Notes: a model not told the origin generated them from the sequence alone. A stretch of DNA of 40,969 bases from Ignavibacteriota bacterium (GCA_016218065.1 JACRFA010000248.1:1-40969); one strand, 5' to 3'; positions 25,884 to 35,183 are shown, counted from the stretch's first letter. Program-made: numbers and translations.

Positions 25884-27884
25884 ATGAGTGAAACGTATTT
25901 GAAATGTCCGAGTTGCGGAGAAGATAAACTCGCATGCCTCGATGAGCATGAATGGACTCGTATAGATCCTAAGCCGGAAGTATCGCAAGTGGTTCATCGA
26001 AAACTTAAATGTGTTGATTGTTCGTATGAGGTTGATGAATGCAGAAAGCATAGGGACGAGGTCTTGAGTCTGTTTGCGAGTGCGAACTCTGTTGAGAATC
26101 TAAAATCTGTCTCAAGATGTGACAAACTCGAACGGGATAATACGGTCCGTTTTGCAATCATCCTGCATGGGCTCAGAACAAAAGCTTGGGAGTATGTAGT
26201 TGAACAGGTTCGTAATTTCCCAAAGGACGCATCCGTCGCTCACCTCAAACCGACATTCTTGACACTTGAAGCATGTTGCTACTGCTGTGTTAAGAAACCA
26301 AATCCTGCAAAAGATATAGTAAAGCGGGGTCAAATCAGTTTTGATCCTTCTGAGAAAGCGCAACAATTTACTTTTGAGTTAGTAAGATTCCTGTCGGGAG
26401 AATCATCTCCACCTGCGGATGTAAATGACTGGCTTGGGAAAAACTGGTTCAGCGATAACAAGTCACCTTACTCAACGTGCAGGGTTGGTGAGAGCCTTGG
26501 ATTCTTTGAATCTATAGCGCCCGAGGAATTCGCAAAGTGGATTTTCATGGGCGAAGAGGTGCTCGAAGCACTCATTGTTCCCATGTTGTTCCAGTTGATC
26601 AAGAAAAATACAAATTCAAGGTCGCTCGAAAACACAAAAAGTTTCTTTGATTCGGTTTGTGCAGCTATTATTCCGACTGAGGAAAATCGCAATTCGGACA
26701 GAGCTGATAGCGGTTGGTATCGGGAAATCAAGCGTAATCTCAATCAGTTCGTATTTGATTCGCTGGTGAAGGAAGACAAGTTTGAAGAGGCCTGCACCTA
26801 CGTAGAGACTGATGGAGTTGACTACATTTTTCGACCACATCGGAGTGGAGGGTTTTTCGATGAGATAATGGAAGTTTCAGAAGACGCATTTCCGTTCTCC
26901 GTAGATAAAAATGAATGGCTGACCTACGATGGTTGGGGAAATGATTTGTCTCGCGAATGGGCTGGACTCCTTCGGTATCTCACTTTGGTTGATTTCTATG
27001 AGAAACAATTTAGAGACCGTAGTTTCAAAGAGTATCATGAAAAGATAGGGAAGCGAATCTTATCGTTGACAGATATGTTTTTGGATGGCCCGTACATTCG
27101 TGAGGATATGATCAGGAAAGAGATCCCGCCCATCGTTGCAGAGATATATGAAGAGAAGGGGGAATTGCAAAAAGCTCTCGAATACGAAAGAATTACACAT
27201 CGTCCTGCTAAAGTTCGGGAAGCGATTTGTTCACGCTACAAAATCGATGATGGGTTACTTGCTGAACTCATAGAACTCAATCCGATTGAACAGAAACAAG
27301 TTCTTGTCTACTCTCGGCTGATAGTTAGGTTCGAGTCACAATTGCGAAAGTACGTCCGACGAATACTAAGCAACAATGAAATCGATTTCGATGCCAGAAT
27401 TCTCACTCTCTTTCCAGAAAGCTTCATGGAGAACAGTAATGCTACAACTGAGTTCGTCGACAACGACAAGGGACTTGCTCCGCTTAAGATATCAGTGCTT
27501 GCTGCTGCTAGGCAATTCAACGAGGCAGCATCTGAGAGAAAGTTGGACGTGAAAGTGCAGAACGCATTCAAGCGTGTCGACAAGACGAAGACGATTTTCA
27601 ACAAGCCCACATCTCGTCCCATGACAATCCAAGGAAATCATCGAGAAGATACTCTCGATTATCTAACACTTCCACAATTACTGACGCTGATTACCGACGA
27701 ATATTGGTCTCATTTCAGCGCTGTTTTTGAAAGAAAGCAATTCATTATAGCCGCAAAAGAAAATCTTACTCCAATAAGGAATGATTTGGCACATGCGGTG
27801 GCGCTCACTCCAGGGCAAGTGAGTTTGGCGTTGGAGAATGCTAGAACCATCATAGATTTAATACCTAAGAAAAAGCAGAACTAA
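25884..27884 (+). CDS. Zinc-ribbon protein with C-terminal Swt1-like HEPN domain
   Basis: 666 residues. The N-terminus has a zinc ribbon (CPSCG at 8-12 and CVDCS at about 43-47). A long, mostly helical middle region carries no motif I recognise. The last 80 residues (YLTLPQLLTLITDEYW...RNDLAHAV) resemble the Swt1-type HEPN domain, with R632-N and H637 forming the R-x4-H motif of HEPN RNases. Many HEPN proteins are RNases in toxin or defence systems. The gene is visibly AT-richer and codon usage differs from both neighbours, which suggests horizontal acquisition. No Shine-Dalgarno precedes the ATG. Function is unknown; RNase activity is only an inference. Confidence 0.75.
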   Translation: MSETYLKCPSCGEDKLACLDEHEWTRIDPKPEVSQVVHRKLKCVDCSYEVDECRKHRDEVLSLFASANSVENLKSVSRCDKLERDNTVRFAIILHGLRTKAWEYVVEQVRNFPKDASVAHLKPTFLTLEACCYCCVKKPNPAKDIVKRGQISFDPSEKAQQFTFELVRFLSGESSPPADVNDWLGKNWFSDNKSPYSTCRVGESLGFFESIAPEEFAKWIFMGEEVLEALIVPMLFQLIKKNTNSRSLENTKSFFDSVCAAIIPTEENRNSDRADSGWYREIKRNLNQFVFDSLVKEDKFEEACTYVETDGVDYIFRPHRSGGFFDEIMEVSEDAFPFSVDKNEWLTYDGWGNDLSREWAGLLRYLTLVDFYEKQFRDRSFKEYHEKIGKRILSLTDMFLDGPYIREDMIRKEIPPIVAEIYEEKGELQKALEYERITHRPAKVREAICSRYKIDDGLLAELIELNPIEQKQVLVYSRLIVRFESQLRKYVRRILSNNEIDFDARILTLFPESFMENSNATTEFVDNDKGLAPLKISVLAAARQFNEAASERKLDVKVQNAFKRVDKTKTIFNKPTSRPMTIQGNHREDTLDYLTLPQLLTLITDEYWSHFSAVFERKQFIIAAKENLTPIRNDLAHAVALTPGQVSLALENARTIIDLIPKKKQN

Positions 27885-27907
27885 AACTATTCTCTCAAGA
27901 GGAACAA

Positions 27908-29467
27908 ATGTCCATCCCAAAATTCAAAAACGAACCACTCGCGGACTTCTCGAAGCCGAAGAATCGGAAAGCACAAGAAGCAGCGATAGCAGCGATTCGC
28001 GCTGAGCTTGGCAAAGAATACCCGATTGTCATCGGCGGCGAGAGAATCTTCACGGAATCAAAATTCAATTCGTACAATCCGTCAAAGTCGTCGGAAGTTG
28101 TCGGCGTCTTCCAGAAAGGAACATCTGAACTCGCGAACAAAGCGATGGACGTTGCAGTGGCGAAGTTCGAAGAATGGAAGACCGTTGACTACAAGAAGCG
28201 CGCAGACTATCTGTTCAAAGCAGCGAAGCTCATGAAGAAGCGGCGCTTCGACTTGAACGCGACAATGGTCGTCGAGGTCGGCAAGACCTGGCCCGAAGCC
28301 GATGCTGACACGGCAGAGGCGATAGATTTTCTGGAGTTCTATGCCCGCGAGATGCTGCGCTATGGCGGCGACCAGCCTGTTGTTCCGAACAAAGGCGAAA
28401 TGGGAAAGCTGGTGTATCTGCCGCTCGGTGTTGGCGTTGTTGTGCCGCCGTGGAACTTCGCGCTCGCGATTCTCTCCGGCATGGCTTCGGCAGCGATCGT
28501 CACCGGCAACACTGTTGTGCTCAAGCCATCGAGCGATTCGCCGCTCACCGGCTGGAAGTACTTCGAGATCATGGAAGAAGTCGGATTGCCGGCGGGCGTG
28601 CTCAACTTCATGAGCGGACCCGGCGGCGCGGTGGGCGATACGCTCGTGCTGCATCCGAAGACGCGATTCATTTCGTTCACCGGCTCGAAGGAGGTCGGCA
28701 TTCACATAAACGAAGTCGCCGCGAAAGTCCAGCCCGGCCAAATCTGGCTGAAGCGCGTCGTTGCCGAGATGGGCGGAAAAGATTCCATCGTTGTGGATGA
28801 GGGTGTGGATCTTGATGATGCAGCCGCAGGCGTCACCGTGTCGGCGTTTGGATTCCAGGGACAGAAATGCTCTGCGTGTTCGCGCGTCATCGTCCACCAA
28901 AAAGTATATGACAAGTTCGTCGATCTGCTCGCGAAGAAAGCTGAGTCGATCACGATTGGAGATTCGGCGGTGCAGACGAACTACATGGGCCCGGTGATCA
29001 ACAAAGGCTCGCAAGAAAGCATTCTCGCCTACATCGAAAAGGGAATTGCTGAAGGCGGCAGAGTTGTTGCCGGCGGCAAGAAAGCCGGAGACGATGGCTA
29101 CTTCATTCGTCCGACAGTGATTGCCGACGTTGATCCGAAGGCAACGATCGCGCAGGAAGAGATTTTCGGTCCCGTGCTCGCGGTGATCAAGGCGAAGGAC
29201 TTTGACGACGCGCTGAAGATCGCGAACAATACCGAGTTCGGATTGACCGGAGCAGTCTATACGAAGAACAAGAAGCGACTGGCAAAAGCAGAGAAGGAAT
29301 TCTTCGTCGGGAATCTGTACCTTAATCGCAAATGCACCGGCGCGCTTGTTGGCGTGCATCCGTTCGGCGGCTTCAACATGAGCGGCACCGATTCCAAAGC
29401 AGGCGGGCGAGATTATTTGTTGCTGTTTCTACAGGGGAAGTCTATTGCGGAGAAGATGAAAAGGTAG
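27908..29467 (+). CDS. 1-pyrroline-5-carboxylate dehydrogenase
   Basis: 519 residues of the NAD(P)+-dependent aldehyde dehydrogenase superfamily. It oxidises glutamate semialdehyde (pyrroline-5-carboxylate) to glutamate in proline or arginine catabolism. The general base E287 (AEMGGKD) and the catalytic cysteine C321 (GQKCSACSR) are present. The PWNF motif (VPPWNFAL), FTGSKEVG, and the C-terminal HPFGGFNMSGTDSKAGG, typical of RocA/PruA, are also present. GAGGA is 5 nt before the ATG. No proline dehydrogenase is adjacent, so it is a stand-alone enzyme here. Confidence 0.93.
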   Translation: MSIPKFKNEPLADFSKPKNRKAQEAAIAAIRAELGKEYPIVIGGERIFTESKFNSYNPSKSSEVVGVFQKGTSELANKAMDVAVAKFEEWKTVDYKKRADYLFKAAKLMKKRRFDLNATMVVEVGKTWPEADADTAEAIDFLEFYAREMLRYGGDQPVVPNKGEMGKLVYLPLGVGVVVPPWNFALAILSGMASAAIVTGNTVVLKPSSDSPLTGWKYFEIMEEVGLPAGVLNFMSGPGGAVGDTLVLHPKTRFISFTGSKEVGIHINEVAAKVQPGQIWLKRVVAEMGGKDSIVVDEGVDLDDAAAGVTVSAFGFQGQKCSACSRVIVHQKVYDKFVDLLAKKAESITIGDSAVQTNYMGPVINKGSQESILAYIEKGIAEGGRVVAGGKKAGDDGYFIRPTVIADVDPKATIAQEEIFGPVLAVIKAKDFDDALKIANNTEFGLTGAVYTKNKKRLAKAEKEFFVGNLYLNRKCTGALVGVHPFGGFNMSGTDSKAGGRDYLLLFLQGKSIAEKMKR

Positions 29468-29475
29468 CCAGCAAA

Positions 29476-29722
29476 TGATGTTACGCACAGTCAATTTTTC
29501 GCACGAATGTATGAAACCCTTTCAGGGTTTACAGGTGTTGGTTTGTTTTATTCCCGAGGGCGTTGCCCTCGGCTATAGTATTTGTCCCTTTCAGGGACGG
29601 CGATTTGCGCTGGTTGACGCTGAAAGCGTCTGATACTATAGGTCGGGGCAATGCCCCGACGCACAGACAACCAAACGAACCCGAACCCTGAAGGGGTGAC
29701 ATATCCGTTTTGCGTAACATCA
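29476..29722. mobile_element. 247-bp palindromic element with 12-bp terminal inverted repeats
   Basis: TGATGTTACGCA (29476-29487) and TGCGTAACATCA (29711-29722) are perfect inverted terminal repeats. Inside, left to right, are hairpins AAACCCT-TTC-AGGGTTT (29514), CCGAGGGC-GTT-GCCCTCGG (29554), GTCCCT-TTC-AGGGAC (29584), GACGCT-GAA-AGCGTC (29616), GTCGGGGC-AAT-GCCCCGAC (29642) and ACCCT-GAA-GGGGT (29685). A 9-bp pair CTATAGTAT/ATACTATAG (29573-29581 with 29633-29641) encloses the central two. The halves are near reverse complements. It has no coding capacity and no clear target duplication, so it is a MITE- or REP-like non-autonomous element rather than an IS. Confidence 0.75.
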
Positions 29723-29773
29723 GTCAGTCAATGAACCCCCGGTTTGAAATTCTGGGTGAGATTGAGGAGATTT

Positions 29774-30049
29774 GTGAAGCGCATGGCATCGGCAGGAAGG
29801 AAATCAAAATCAAACGGCGCCCGTAGAGTGAAGGGAGCGCGGTTCGCGATTTGCATCAACAACAAGGACTATCCTGTGTCACTGGAGAGGGGAAAGGTCT
29901 ATCGGGTTTTACCTGACACTTTTGGTGATGACCACGGCCTCCTCAGGGTAGTTGATGAGTCGGGAGAAGACTATCTCTTCTCCCAGAAGTATTTCCTCCC
30001 TATCGCGTTGCCCGACCAAATCGTACGCGCATTAGCGGAAGCAGCCTGA
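29774..30049 (+). CDS. Conserved small protein of unknown function
   Basis: 91 residues if started at the GTG at 29774, which has AGGAG 4 nt upstream; an ATG at 29783 is the alternative. The track's TTG at 29744 has no ribosome site. After a basic N-terminus, the body (ICINNKDYPVSLERGKVYRVLPD...LLRVVDESGEDYLFSQKYFLPIALP) matches a small conserved family seen in many bacteria as I recall it. I know of no function for that family. It has no membrane segment or catalytic motif. It follows the palindromic element and precedes the zinc-ribbon gene by 20 bp. Confidence 0.75.
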   Translation: MKRMASAGRKSKSNGARRVKGARFAICINNKDYPVSLERGKVYRVLPDTFGDDHGLLRVVDESGEDYLFSQKYFLPIALPDQIVRALAEAA

Positions 30050-30069
30050 CGACTAAAACCTGAGAGTTT

Positions 30070-30567
30070 ATGCCCGATCTCATTACATGTTCCAACTGCG
30101 AAGGCGAAGTCACGCAAGACAGTGACTACTGTCCGCATTGCGGTTACTTGTTGACCGACGCAACGCTGAACTGCGACACGCACCCGGAGAAGGAAGCCGG
30201 AGGCGTGTGCATCATTTGTCGTAAGCTCGTCTGCGACATCTGCAGCGAAGAGAACGATCGCCGCGTGTTTTGTCTCGATCATCTTGATGTGATAGTCGAT
30301 GGCGATTGGGCGGAAGCGTTTCGCTCCACCGATGTTCACGAAGCCGAGCTTGCCAAATCATTGTTGCAGGATGCGAAGCTCTACATCGAAACGCAGAACT
30401 TCGGCTCCATCGGATATGCGTGGGATGGCGGGGGCGACAATCCGCAGTCGCGCAGCAATCTCAACAGTCCGGCAAAAATCTTTGTGCCGATTGATCAGTA
30501 CTTGAAAGCGAAAGAAGTGTTGGATGAGTGGCGGAGCGGCAAGACGGAATTCGAATCGCTAAACTAA
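30070..30567 (+). CDS. Zinc-ribbon/B-box-like protein with C-terminal DUF2007-like domain
   Basis: 165 residues. The N-terminus is a zinc ribbon (CSNC...CPHCG, residues 7-26). A second zinc module resembling a B-box follows ([24 protein letters not shown]...FCLDH, about 36-78). The C-terminal part ([18 protein letters not shown]...[18 protein letters not shown]) resembles the DUF2007 'signal transducing' fold. It is probably a cytoplasmic adaptor without enzymatic residues. It precedes sucC by 22 bp, so the two may be co-transcribed, though no link to succinyl-CoA synthetase is evident. Confidence 0.82.
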   Translation: MPDLITCSNCEGEVTQDSDYCPHCGYLLTDATLNCDTHPEKEAGGVCIICRKLVCDICSEENDRRVFCLDHLDVIVDGDWAEAFRSTDVHEAELAKSLLQDAKLYIETQNFGSIGYAWDGGGDNPQSRSNLNSPAKIFVPIDQYLKAKEVLDEWRSGKTEFESLN

Positions 30568-30589
30568 ACAACCTCATTACGGAGATACA

Positions 30590-31753
30590 ATGAAAGTTCA
30601 TGAATATCAGGGAAAAGAAATTCTCAAAAAGTTTGGCGTCGCGACTCCGAAAGGGAAGCCCGCGTTTTCCGTCGACGAGGCAGTTGAGGCCGCGCAGGAG
30701 ATCGACAGCAGCGTATGGGTGGTGAAGGCGCAGATTCATGCCGGCGGCCGCGGCAAAGGCGGCGGAGTGAAAGTCGCGAAAAGTCTCGATGAGGTTCGGA
30801 TGTTTGCGTCTCAGATTCTCGGCATGACGCTCGTGACGCATCAGACCGGCCCGGAAGGAAGACTGGTGAAGCGACTCTTGATCGAGCAGGGCGTGAGCAT
30901 CGCACGGGAGCTGTACGTCGGAGTCACGCTCGATCGCGCGTCGTCGCGCAACGTGGTGATGGCATCGACGGAAGGCGGCGTTGAGATTGAGAAAGTGGCT
31001 GCAGAAACGCCCGAGAAGATTCTCAAAGAGTTCATCGATCCTTCCGTCGGGTTCCAGCCGTTTCAGGCGCGCAACCTCGCGTTCGGTCTCGGACTCACCG
31101 GCGACGCGTTCAAGAATGGCGTGAAGTTCCTCACCGCGTTGTACAACGCGTATGAGGCGATGGATTGCTCGCTCGCTGAAATCAATCCGCTCGTCGTGAC
31201 GACAGAGGGAAACATTATCGCGCTTGATGCAAAGATGAACTTCGATGACAACGCGCTCTACCGCCACCCTGAGCTTGAGTCGCTCCGCGATCTCGACGAA
31301 GAAGATCCGCTGGAGGTCGAGGCGTCCAAATCCAATCTCAACTACATCAAGCTTGACGGCAACGTCGGCTGCATGGTGAACGGCGCCGGACTGGCGATGG
31401 GAACGATGGATATCATCAAGTTGGCGGGAGGCGAACCGGCGAACTTTCTTGATGTCGGGGGCGGTGCAAGCGCGCAGACCGTTGAGGAAGGATTCAAAAT
31501 CATTCTCGCGGACAAGCATGTGAGGGCCATACTCATTAATATTTTTGGCGGGATTGTCCGTTGCGATCGTGTCGCCACCGGCGTCGTCGAAGCGGCGAAC
31601 AAAGTGCATGTGAGCATTCCGGTTGTCGTCCGTCTGGCCGGAACAAACGCAGAGCTTGCGGGAGAGATTCTCGCAAACTCAGGCATGAATTTTCTTGTTG
31701 CGAAAACACTGAAAGAAGCTGCTGAGAAAGTGACGCAGGCGATAAGGAACTAA
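30590..31753 (+). CDS. sucC: Succinyl-CoA synthetase (ADP-forming) subunit beta
   Basis: 387 residues. The N-terminal ATP-grasp domain starts with [17 protein letters not shown] and has the [15 protein letters not shown] nucleotide loop. The C-terminal domain has [18 protein letters not shown] and [10 protein letters not shown], typical of the beta subunit. With SucD it interconverts succinyl-CoA and succinate in the TCA cycle. GGAG lies 5 nt before the ATG. The alpha-subunit gene sucD is not in the window, which is common in this group. The next gene is a coiled-coil protein, so sucC is not in a sucCD operon here. Confidence 0.96.
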   Translation: MKVHEYQGKEILKKFGVATPKGKPAFSVDEAVEAAQEIDSSVWVVKAQIHAGGRGKGGGVKVAKSLDEVRMFASQILGMTLVTHQTGPEGRLVKRLLIEQGVSIARELYVGVTLDRASSRNVVMASTEGGVEIEKVAAETPEKILKEFIDPSVGFQPFQARNLAFGLGLTGDAFKNGVKFLTALYNAYEAMDCSLAEINPLVVTTEGNIIALDAKMNFDDNALYRHPELESLRDLDEEDPLEVEASKSNLNYIKLDGNVGCMVNGAGLAMGTMDIIKLAGGEPANFLDVGGGASAQTVEEGFKIILADKHVRAILINIFGGIVRCDRVATGVVEAANKVHVSIPVVVRLAGTNAELAGEILANSGMNFLVAKTLKEAAEKVTQAIRN

Positions 31754-31777
31754 CCATCTCCATCGAAAGGAAACGCC

Positions 31778-32254
31778 GTGGACACAAATGGTGAATTCAA
31801 GAAGTACTTCGATGCCCTCAACAAACGCCTCGACGTCAACTTTGAGGCAATCGACAAACGGTTTGAGGCAATCGATAAACGGTTTGAGGCAATCGATAAA
31901 CGTTTCGAGGCTATTGAGAAACCTCTCGACTTTCTTCAAGAGAAAGGTGAGGCTCAGGGTCAGTCCATATTATCGCTGCACGATTCCCTGGCAACCGTGA
32001 TTCGAATAGTTTCTCTTCATTCGACGCTGCTTAAGAATATCGAGAAGCGGGTCAGCCGTCTGGAGAAACGCGTGGAGCGTCTTGAGATTGGACAAAATGA
32101 ATTGATCAAGATGGTTGCGGACATTAGGGGAATCGAATCTGGACAGAAGCTTGAACTCAAGGGCGTGCAGTACAATGCTGCAAACCAGACATTGACGGGT
32201 GTGATCCGAGAGAAGGCGCGCCGATACGCAACAAAGCGGAAGCCATCCAAGTAG
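31778..32254 (+). CDS. Coiled-coil protein with heptad FEAIDKR repeats
   Basis: 158 residues starting at GTG, with AAAGGA upstream. Residues about 22-48 are four heptads of FEAIDKR/FEAIEKP, encoded by a 21-bp tandem repeat. A second coiled coil lies at about 85-112 (IEKRVSRLEKRVERLEIGQ), and the C-terminus is basic. There is no signal peptide or membrane span. It probably oligomerises; no enzymatic motif is visible and I do not recognise a function. Confidence 0.75.
   Translation: MDTNGEFKKYFDALNKRLDVNFEAIDKRFEAIDKRFEAIDKRFEAIEKPLDFLQEKGEAQGQSILSLHDSLATVIRIVSLHSTLLKNIEKRVSRLEKRVERLEIGQNELIKMVADIRGIESGQKLELKGVQYNAANQTLTGVIREKARRYATKRKPSK
31841..31924 (+). repeat. Four 21-bp tandem repeats coding FEAIDKR heptads
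   Basis: The unit TTTGAGGCAATCGAYAAACG plus one base occurs three times almost identically from 31841 (two units differ only at the C/T position), then a diverged fourth unit ends at 31924. Each unit is three heptad turns of one coiled-coil helix (7 residues). Copy number may vary between strains. Confidence 0.85.
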
Positions 32255-32269
32255 TTTGAGAGAAAGGGA

Positions 32270-32848
32270 ATGTTGATGAAGCCATCCATCGTAACCAGCG
32301 TTGACGGCATCGAGAATCCGTACGTCAAGCGACTGCTGACGAATGTCATCGATCTCGATCCGATGAAAGTCTTGCGCCGAACTCCGAAACGGCTGAGGAA
32401 GCTGATCAAGGGACTGAAGAAGAAGCAGCGGCGATACGAGCCAGCGCCGGGCAAATGGTCGATAACGCAGATTGTCGCGCATCTCGCCGATGCTGAAGTT
32501 GCGCTGTCGTGGCGTTTTCGTTCCGTGCTTGCGAACTCCGGTGCGCCCGTCGCCGCGTACGATCAGGATGCATGGGCGAACAATATGAAGTACGAAACCA
32601 TCGACGCCGATGACAGTCTCGAACTGTTTACGACGCTGCGGCGCGCGAACATCTCCGTGCTTTCCCGATTGTCAGACGATGAGTGGGATCGGTTCGGCAT
32701 GCACGCTGAGCGCGGGAAGGAGACCGTCGAGCGCATGGCGACAATGCTTGCCGGACACGACATTAACCACCTGAAGCAGATTAGAGCAATCAGGGACATC
32801 ATAAGGGGAGATGGGAATGACGACCCAAGTGCTCCCAAGTTTCTATGA
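32270..32848 (+). CDS. DinB-like metal-binding four-helix protein
   Basis: 192 residues of the DinB/DUF664 superfamily, a four-helix bundle that usually binds a divalent metal with three histidines. The visible candidates are HLADAE (about residue 70) and [10 protein letters not shown] (about residues 163-168). [15 protein letters not shown] is the family signature. Members include bacillithiol- and mycothiol-dependent transferases; the substrate here is unknown. The stop overlaps the gatB start (ATGA), so translation is coupled. The ATG at 32276 is an equal alternative start. Confidence 0.82.
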   Translation: MLMKPSIVTSVDGIENPYVKRLLTNVIDLDPMKVLRRTPKRLRKLIKGLKKKQRRYEPAPGKWSITQIVAHLADAEVALSWRFRSVLANSGAPVAAYDQDAWANNMKYETIDADDSLELFTTLRRANISVLSRLSDDEWDRFGMHAERGKETVERMATMLAGHDINHLKQIRAIRDIIRGDGNDDPSAPKFL

Positions 32849-34332
32849 TGGGGCTGAGCAAACCAAATAGCGCGTTCGAACCCATCATCGGCCTTGAAGT
32901 TCACGCACAACTCCTGACGCTATCGAAAGCATTCTGTTCGTGCCCGACAACGTTTGGCAGCGATCCGAACACGAATGTCTGTCCGGTGTGCCTCGGACTG
33001 CCGGGATGTCTTCCCGTCTTGAATCGAAAAGTAGTTGAGTTTGCGATCCGTATGGGACTCGCGACGAACTGCACGATTGCCCCTCACTCGATTTTTGCCC
33101 GCAAGAATTACTTCTACCCCGATTTGCCGAAAGGATATCAGATCTCCCAGTACGAAGAGCCGATCTGCTCGGATGGTTTTGTTGAGATTGAGGTGAACGG
33201 CGGCAGTCGCAAACGCATCGGCATCACGCGCATTCACATGGAGGAAGACGCGGGCAAGTCGATTCATGATGTCGGAGTCGAGACGCTGGTGGACGTGAAT
33301 CGCTGCGGCGTGCCGCTGATAGAGATTGTGAGCGAGCCTGACATTCGCTCGCCGCGCGAGGCATATCACTATGTCTGGAAGATCCGTCAGCTGGTGAAGT
33401 ACCTCGGCGTCTGCGATGGCAACATGGAGGAGGGAAGTCTTCGTTGCGACGCGAATGTTTCTCTGCGGCGAGTGGGGGAAACACAATTCGGGACGAAGAC
33501 GGAAGTGAAGAACATGAACTCCGTGCGCAACGTCGAGCGAGCGTTGGAATACGAAATCAGCCGGCAGCTCGCGCTGCTGAACGACGGCGGCGCTGTCATA
33601 CAAGAGACTCTCTTGTGGGATGCCGACCGCGGCGTGACCCATTCAATGCGCGGCAAAGAAGAGGCGCACGACTACCGCTACTTCCCAGATCCCGATTTGG
33701 TTCCGGTGTTGGTTGATGAGAAATGGAAAGAAGAAATTCACCGCACGCTGCCCGAGCATCCCACAACACGACGCGAGAGATTCGTCGATGCACTTGGACT
33801 TCCGCTCTACGACGCCGACGTACTGACTGCGGAAAAGGAAATCGCCGACTACTTTGAGGAGACACTGAAGTTGCTTTCGCAGCGCGCCGAGATGAAATCT
33901 GAAAGCGCAAAGCTCGCAAGCAACTGGGTGATGACGGACGTTTTGCGAGTCGTGAGCGAGCAGAAGATCAGTCTCCAGGATTTTCCCGTGCAACCGCACC
34001 GGCTCGCTTCCATGATTGCGTTGATCATGGACGGAACGATCAGCGGGAAGATCGCGAAGGATCTGTTTGATGAGATGCTGAAGAACCCGGCTGAGCCGAA
34101 AGTAATCGTCGAGAAGTATGGCTGGGTCCAGATATCTGATACGTCGGCGATCGAGCGTGAGATCGAGGAAGTCCTGCAAGCGAATCAATCCCAAGTCGCG
34201 ACATATCTCGGCGGCAGTCAGAAAGTCTTCGGCTTCCTTGTCGGCGAGACGATGAAGAGAATGAAAGGGAAAGCGAATCCGAAACTGGTGAACGAAATTC
34301 TCAAAACAAGACTCGAAGCCAAACGAACGTAA
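32845..34332 (+). CDS. gatB: Aspartyl/glutamyl-tRNA amidotransferase subunit B
   Basis: 495 residues. GatB transfers ammonia to Glu-tRNA(Gln) or Asp-tRNA(Asn) in the GatCAB complex. The N-terminus [13 protein letters not shown], the zinc cysteines (CSCP...CPVCLGLPG) and [19 protein letters not shown] are diagnostic, and the C-terminal YqeY-like domain is complete. It is in an operon-like series with the DinB-like gene upstream (4-bp overlap) and tpiA downstream (32-bp gap). gatA and gatC are not in the window. Confidence 0.96.
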   Translation: MMGLSKPNSAFEPIIGLEVHAQLLTLSKAFCSCPTTFGSDPNTNVCPVCLGLPGCLPVLNRKVVEFAIRMGLATNCTIAPHSIFARKNYFYPDLPKGYQISQYEEPICSDGFVEIEVNGGSRKRIGITRIHMEEDAGKSIHDVGVETLVDVNRCGVPLIEIVSEPDIRSPREAYHYVWKIRQLVKYLGVCDGNMEEGSLRCDANVSLRRVGETQFGTKTEVKNMNSVRNVERALEYEISRQLALLNDGGAVIQETLLWDADRGVTHSMRGKEEAHDYRYFPDPDLVPVLVDEKWKEEIHRTLPEHPTTRRERFVDALGLPLYDADVLTAEKEIADYFEETLKLLSQRAEMKSESAKLASNWVMTDVLRVVSEQKISLQDFPVQPHRLASMIALIMDGTISGKIAKDLFDEMLKNPAEPKVIVEKYGWVQISDTSAIEREIEEVLQANQSQVATYLGGSQKVFGFLVGETMKRMKGKANPKLVNEILKTRLEAKRT

Positions 34333-34364
34333 TCGAACTTCAATCAATAAGGAAACCACATCCC

Positions 34365-35129
34365 ATGCGAAGAACTGTCATTGCTGGAAACTGGAAGATG
34401 TTTAAGACTGTTGATGAGTCCGTTGAGCTTGTCACTGCGCTCAAACCATTAACCTCAAACCTCAAACCTAATGTCGATGTCATTGTATGTCCGCCGTTCA
34501 CGTCGCTGGCAATTGTCGCCAATCTTCTGAAGGGATCGAACGTCAAGCTTGGCGCGCAGAACATGAGTGAGCAGGATGAAGGCGCCTACACGGGCGAGGT
34601 CTCGTGGAAGATGTTGAAGTCAGCCGGATGTGAGTACGTCATACTCGGTCACTCGGAGCGTCGTCAGTATTTCGGCGAGACGAATGAGCTGATCAACCTC
34701 AAAGCAAAGAAAGCGCTCGCAAATGGACTAAGGCCGATCATCTGTGTTGGAGAAAAACTTGACGAGCGCGAGAAGGGAGTGACGGAACAGATTATCTCCA
34801 CTCAGATCAAAGGTGTTCTCGGCGGCATCTCTTCCGACGACTTGAAGAAAGTGATCATCGCCTACGAGCCGGTTTGGGCGATCGGGACTGGAAAAACTGC
34901 CTCGCCCTTGCAGGCCGAAGAAGTCCATCAGCATATTCGGAAGCTTGTTGCTCAACTGTATTCTTGGAATGTGGCTGAAGGGCTAGTGATTCAGTATGGC
35001 GGAAGCGTCAAGCCTGACAATGCGGCTGAATTGCTGGCTCAAGATGACATAGACGGTGCGTTGGTTGGCGGCGCCTGCCTCAAAGCCGATTCATTCGCGT
35101 CTATCATCTCCGCTTCTCCTTCTCGCTAG
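34365..35129 (+). CDS. tpiA: Triosephosphate isomerase
   Basis: 254 residues, a TIM barrel that interconverts dihydroxyacetone phosphate and glyceraldehyde 3-phosphate. The catalytic residues are in place: K11 (GNWKMF), H96 (ILGHSERR) and E168 (AYEPVWAIGTGK), with the phosphate loop GGSVKPDN near the end. Length and motifs are standard. It is followed by an intrinsic terminator that separates it from the GH2-like gene. Confidence 0.97.
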   Translation: MRRTVIAGNWKMFKTVDESVELVTALKPLTSNLKPNVDVIVCPPFTSLAIVANLLKGSNVKLGAQNMSEQDEGAYTGEVSWKMLKSAGCEYVILGHSERRQYFGETNELINLKAKKALANGLRPIICVGEKLDEREKGVTEQIISTQIKGVLGGISSDDLKKVIIAYEPVWAIGTGKTASPLQAEEVHQHIRKLVAQLYSWNVAEGLVIQYGGSVKPDNAAELLAQDDIDGALVGGACLKADSFASIISASPSR

Positions 35130-35138
35130 CGCAATCCA

Positions 35139-35183
35139 AAGGGGAAAGCCTTGATTCCAATTGCTTTCCCCTTCGCTTTTGGT
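35139..35183 (+). terminator. Intrinsic terminator after tpiA
   Basis: AAGGGGAAAGC and GCTTTCCCCTT form a perfect 11-bp stem (35139-35149 with 35163-35173) with a 13-nt loop. It is followed by CGCTTTTGG and begins 10 nt after the tpiA stop. It separates the gatB-tpiA group from the next gene. Confidence 0.75.

Noticed and set aside
28082-29359. 425-residue minus-strand ORF over the P5C dehydrogenase gene
   Set aside because: It is antisense to an intact, motif-complete enzyme and its translation is arginine/histidine-rich with no domain. It is a shadow of codon bias.
29514-29697. Possible CRISPR array from successive hairpins downstream of pruA
   Set aside because: The hairpins differ in stem sequence and spacing and are mirrored, with no constant direct repeat or spacers.
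30461-31609. 382-residue minus-strand ORF over sucC
   Set aside because: Antisense shadow; low-complexity composition and no start signal.
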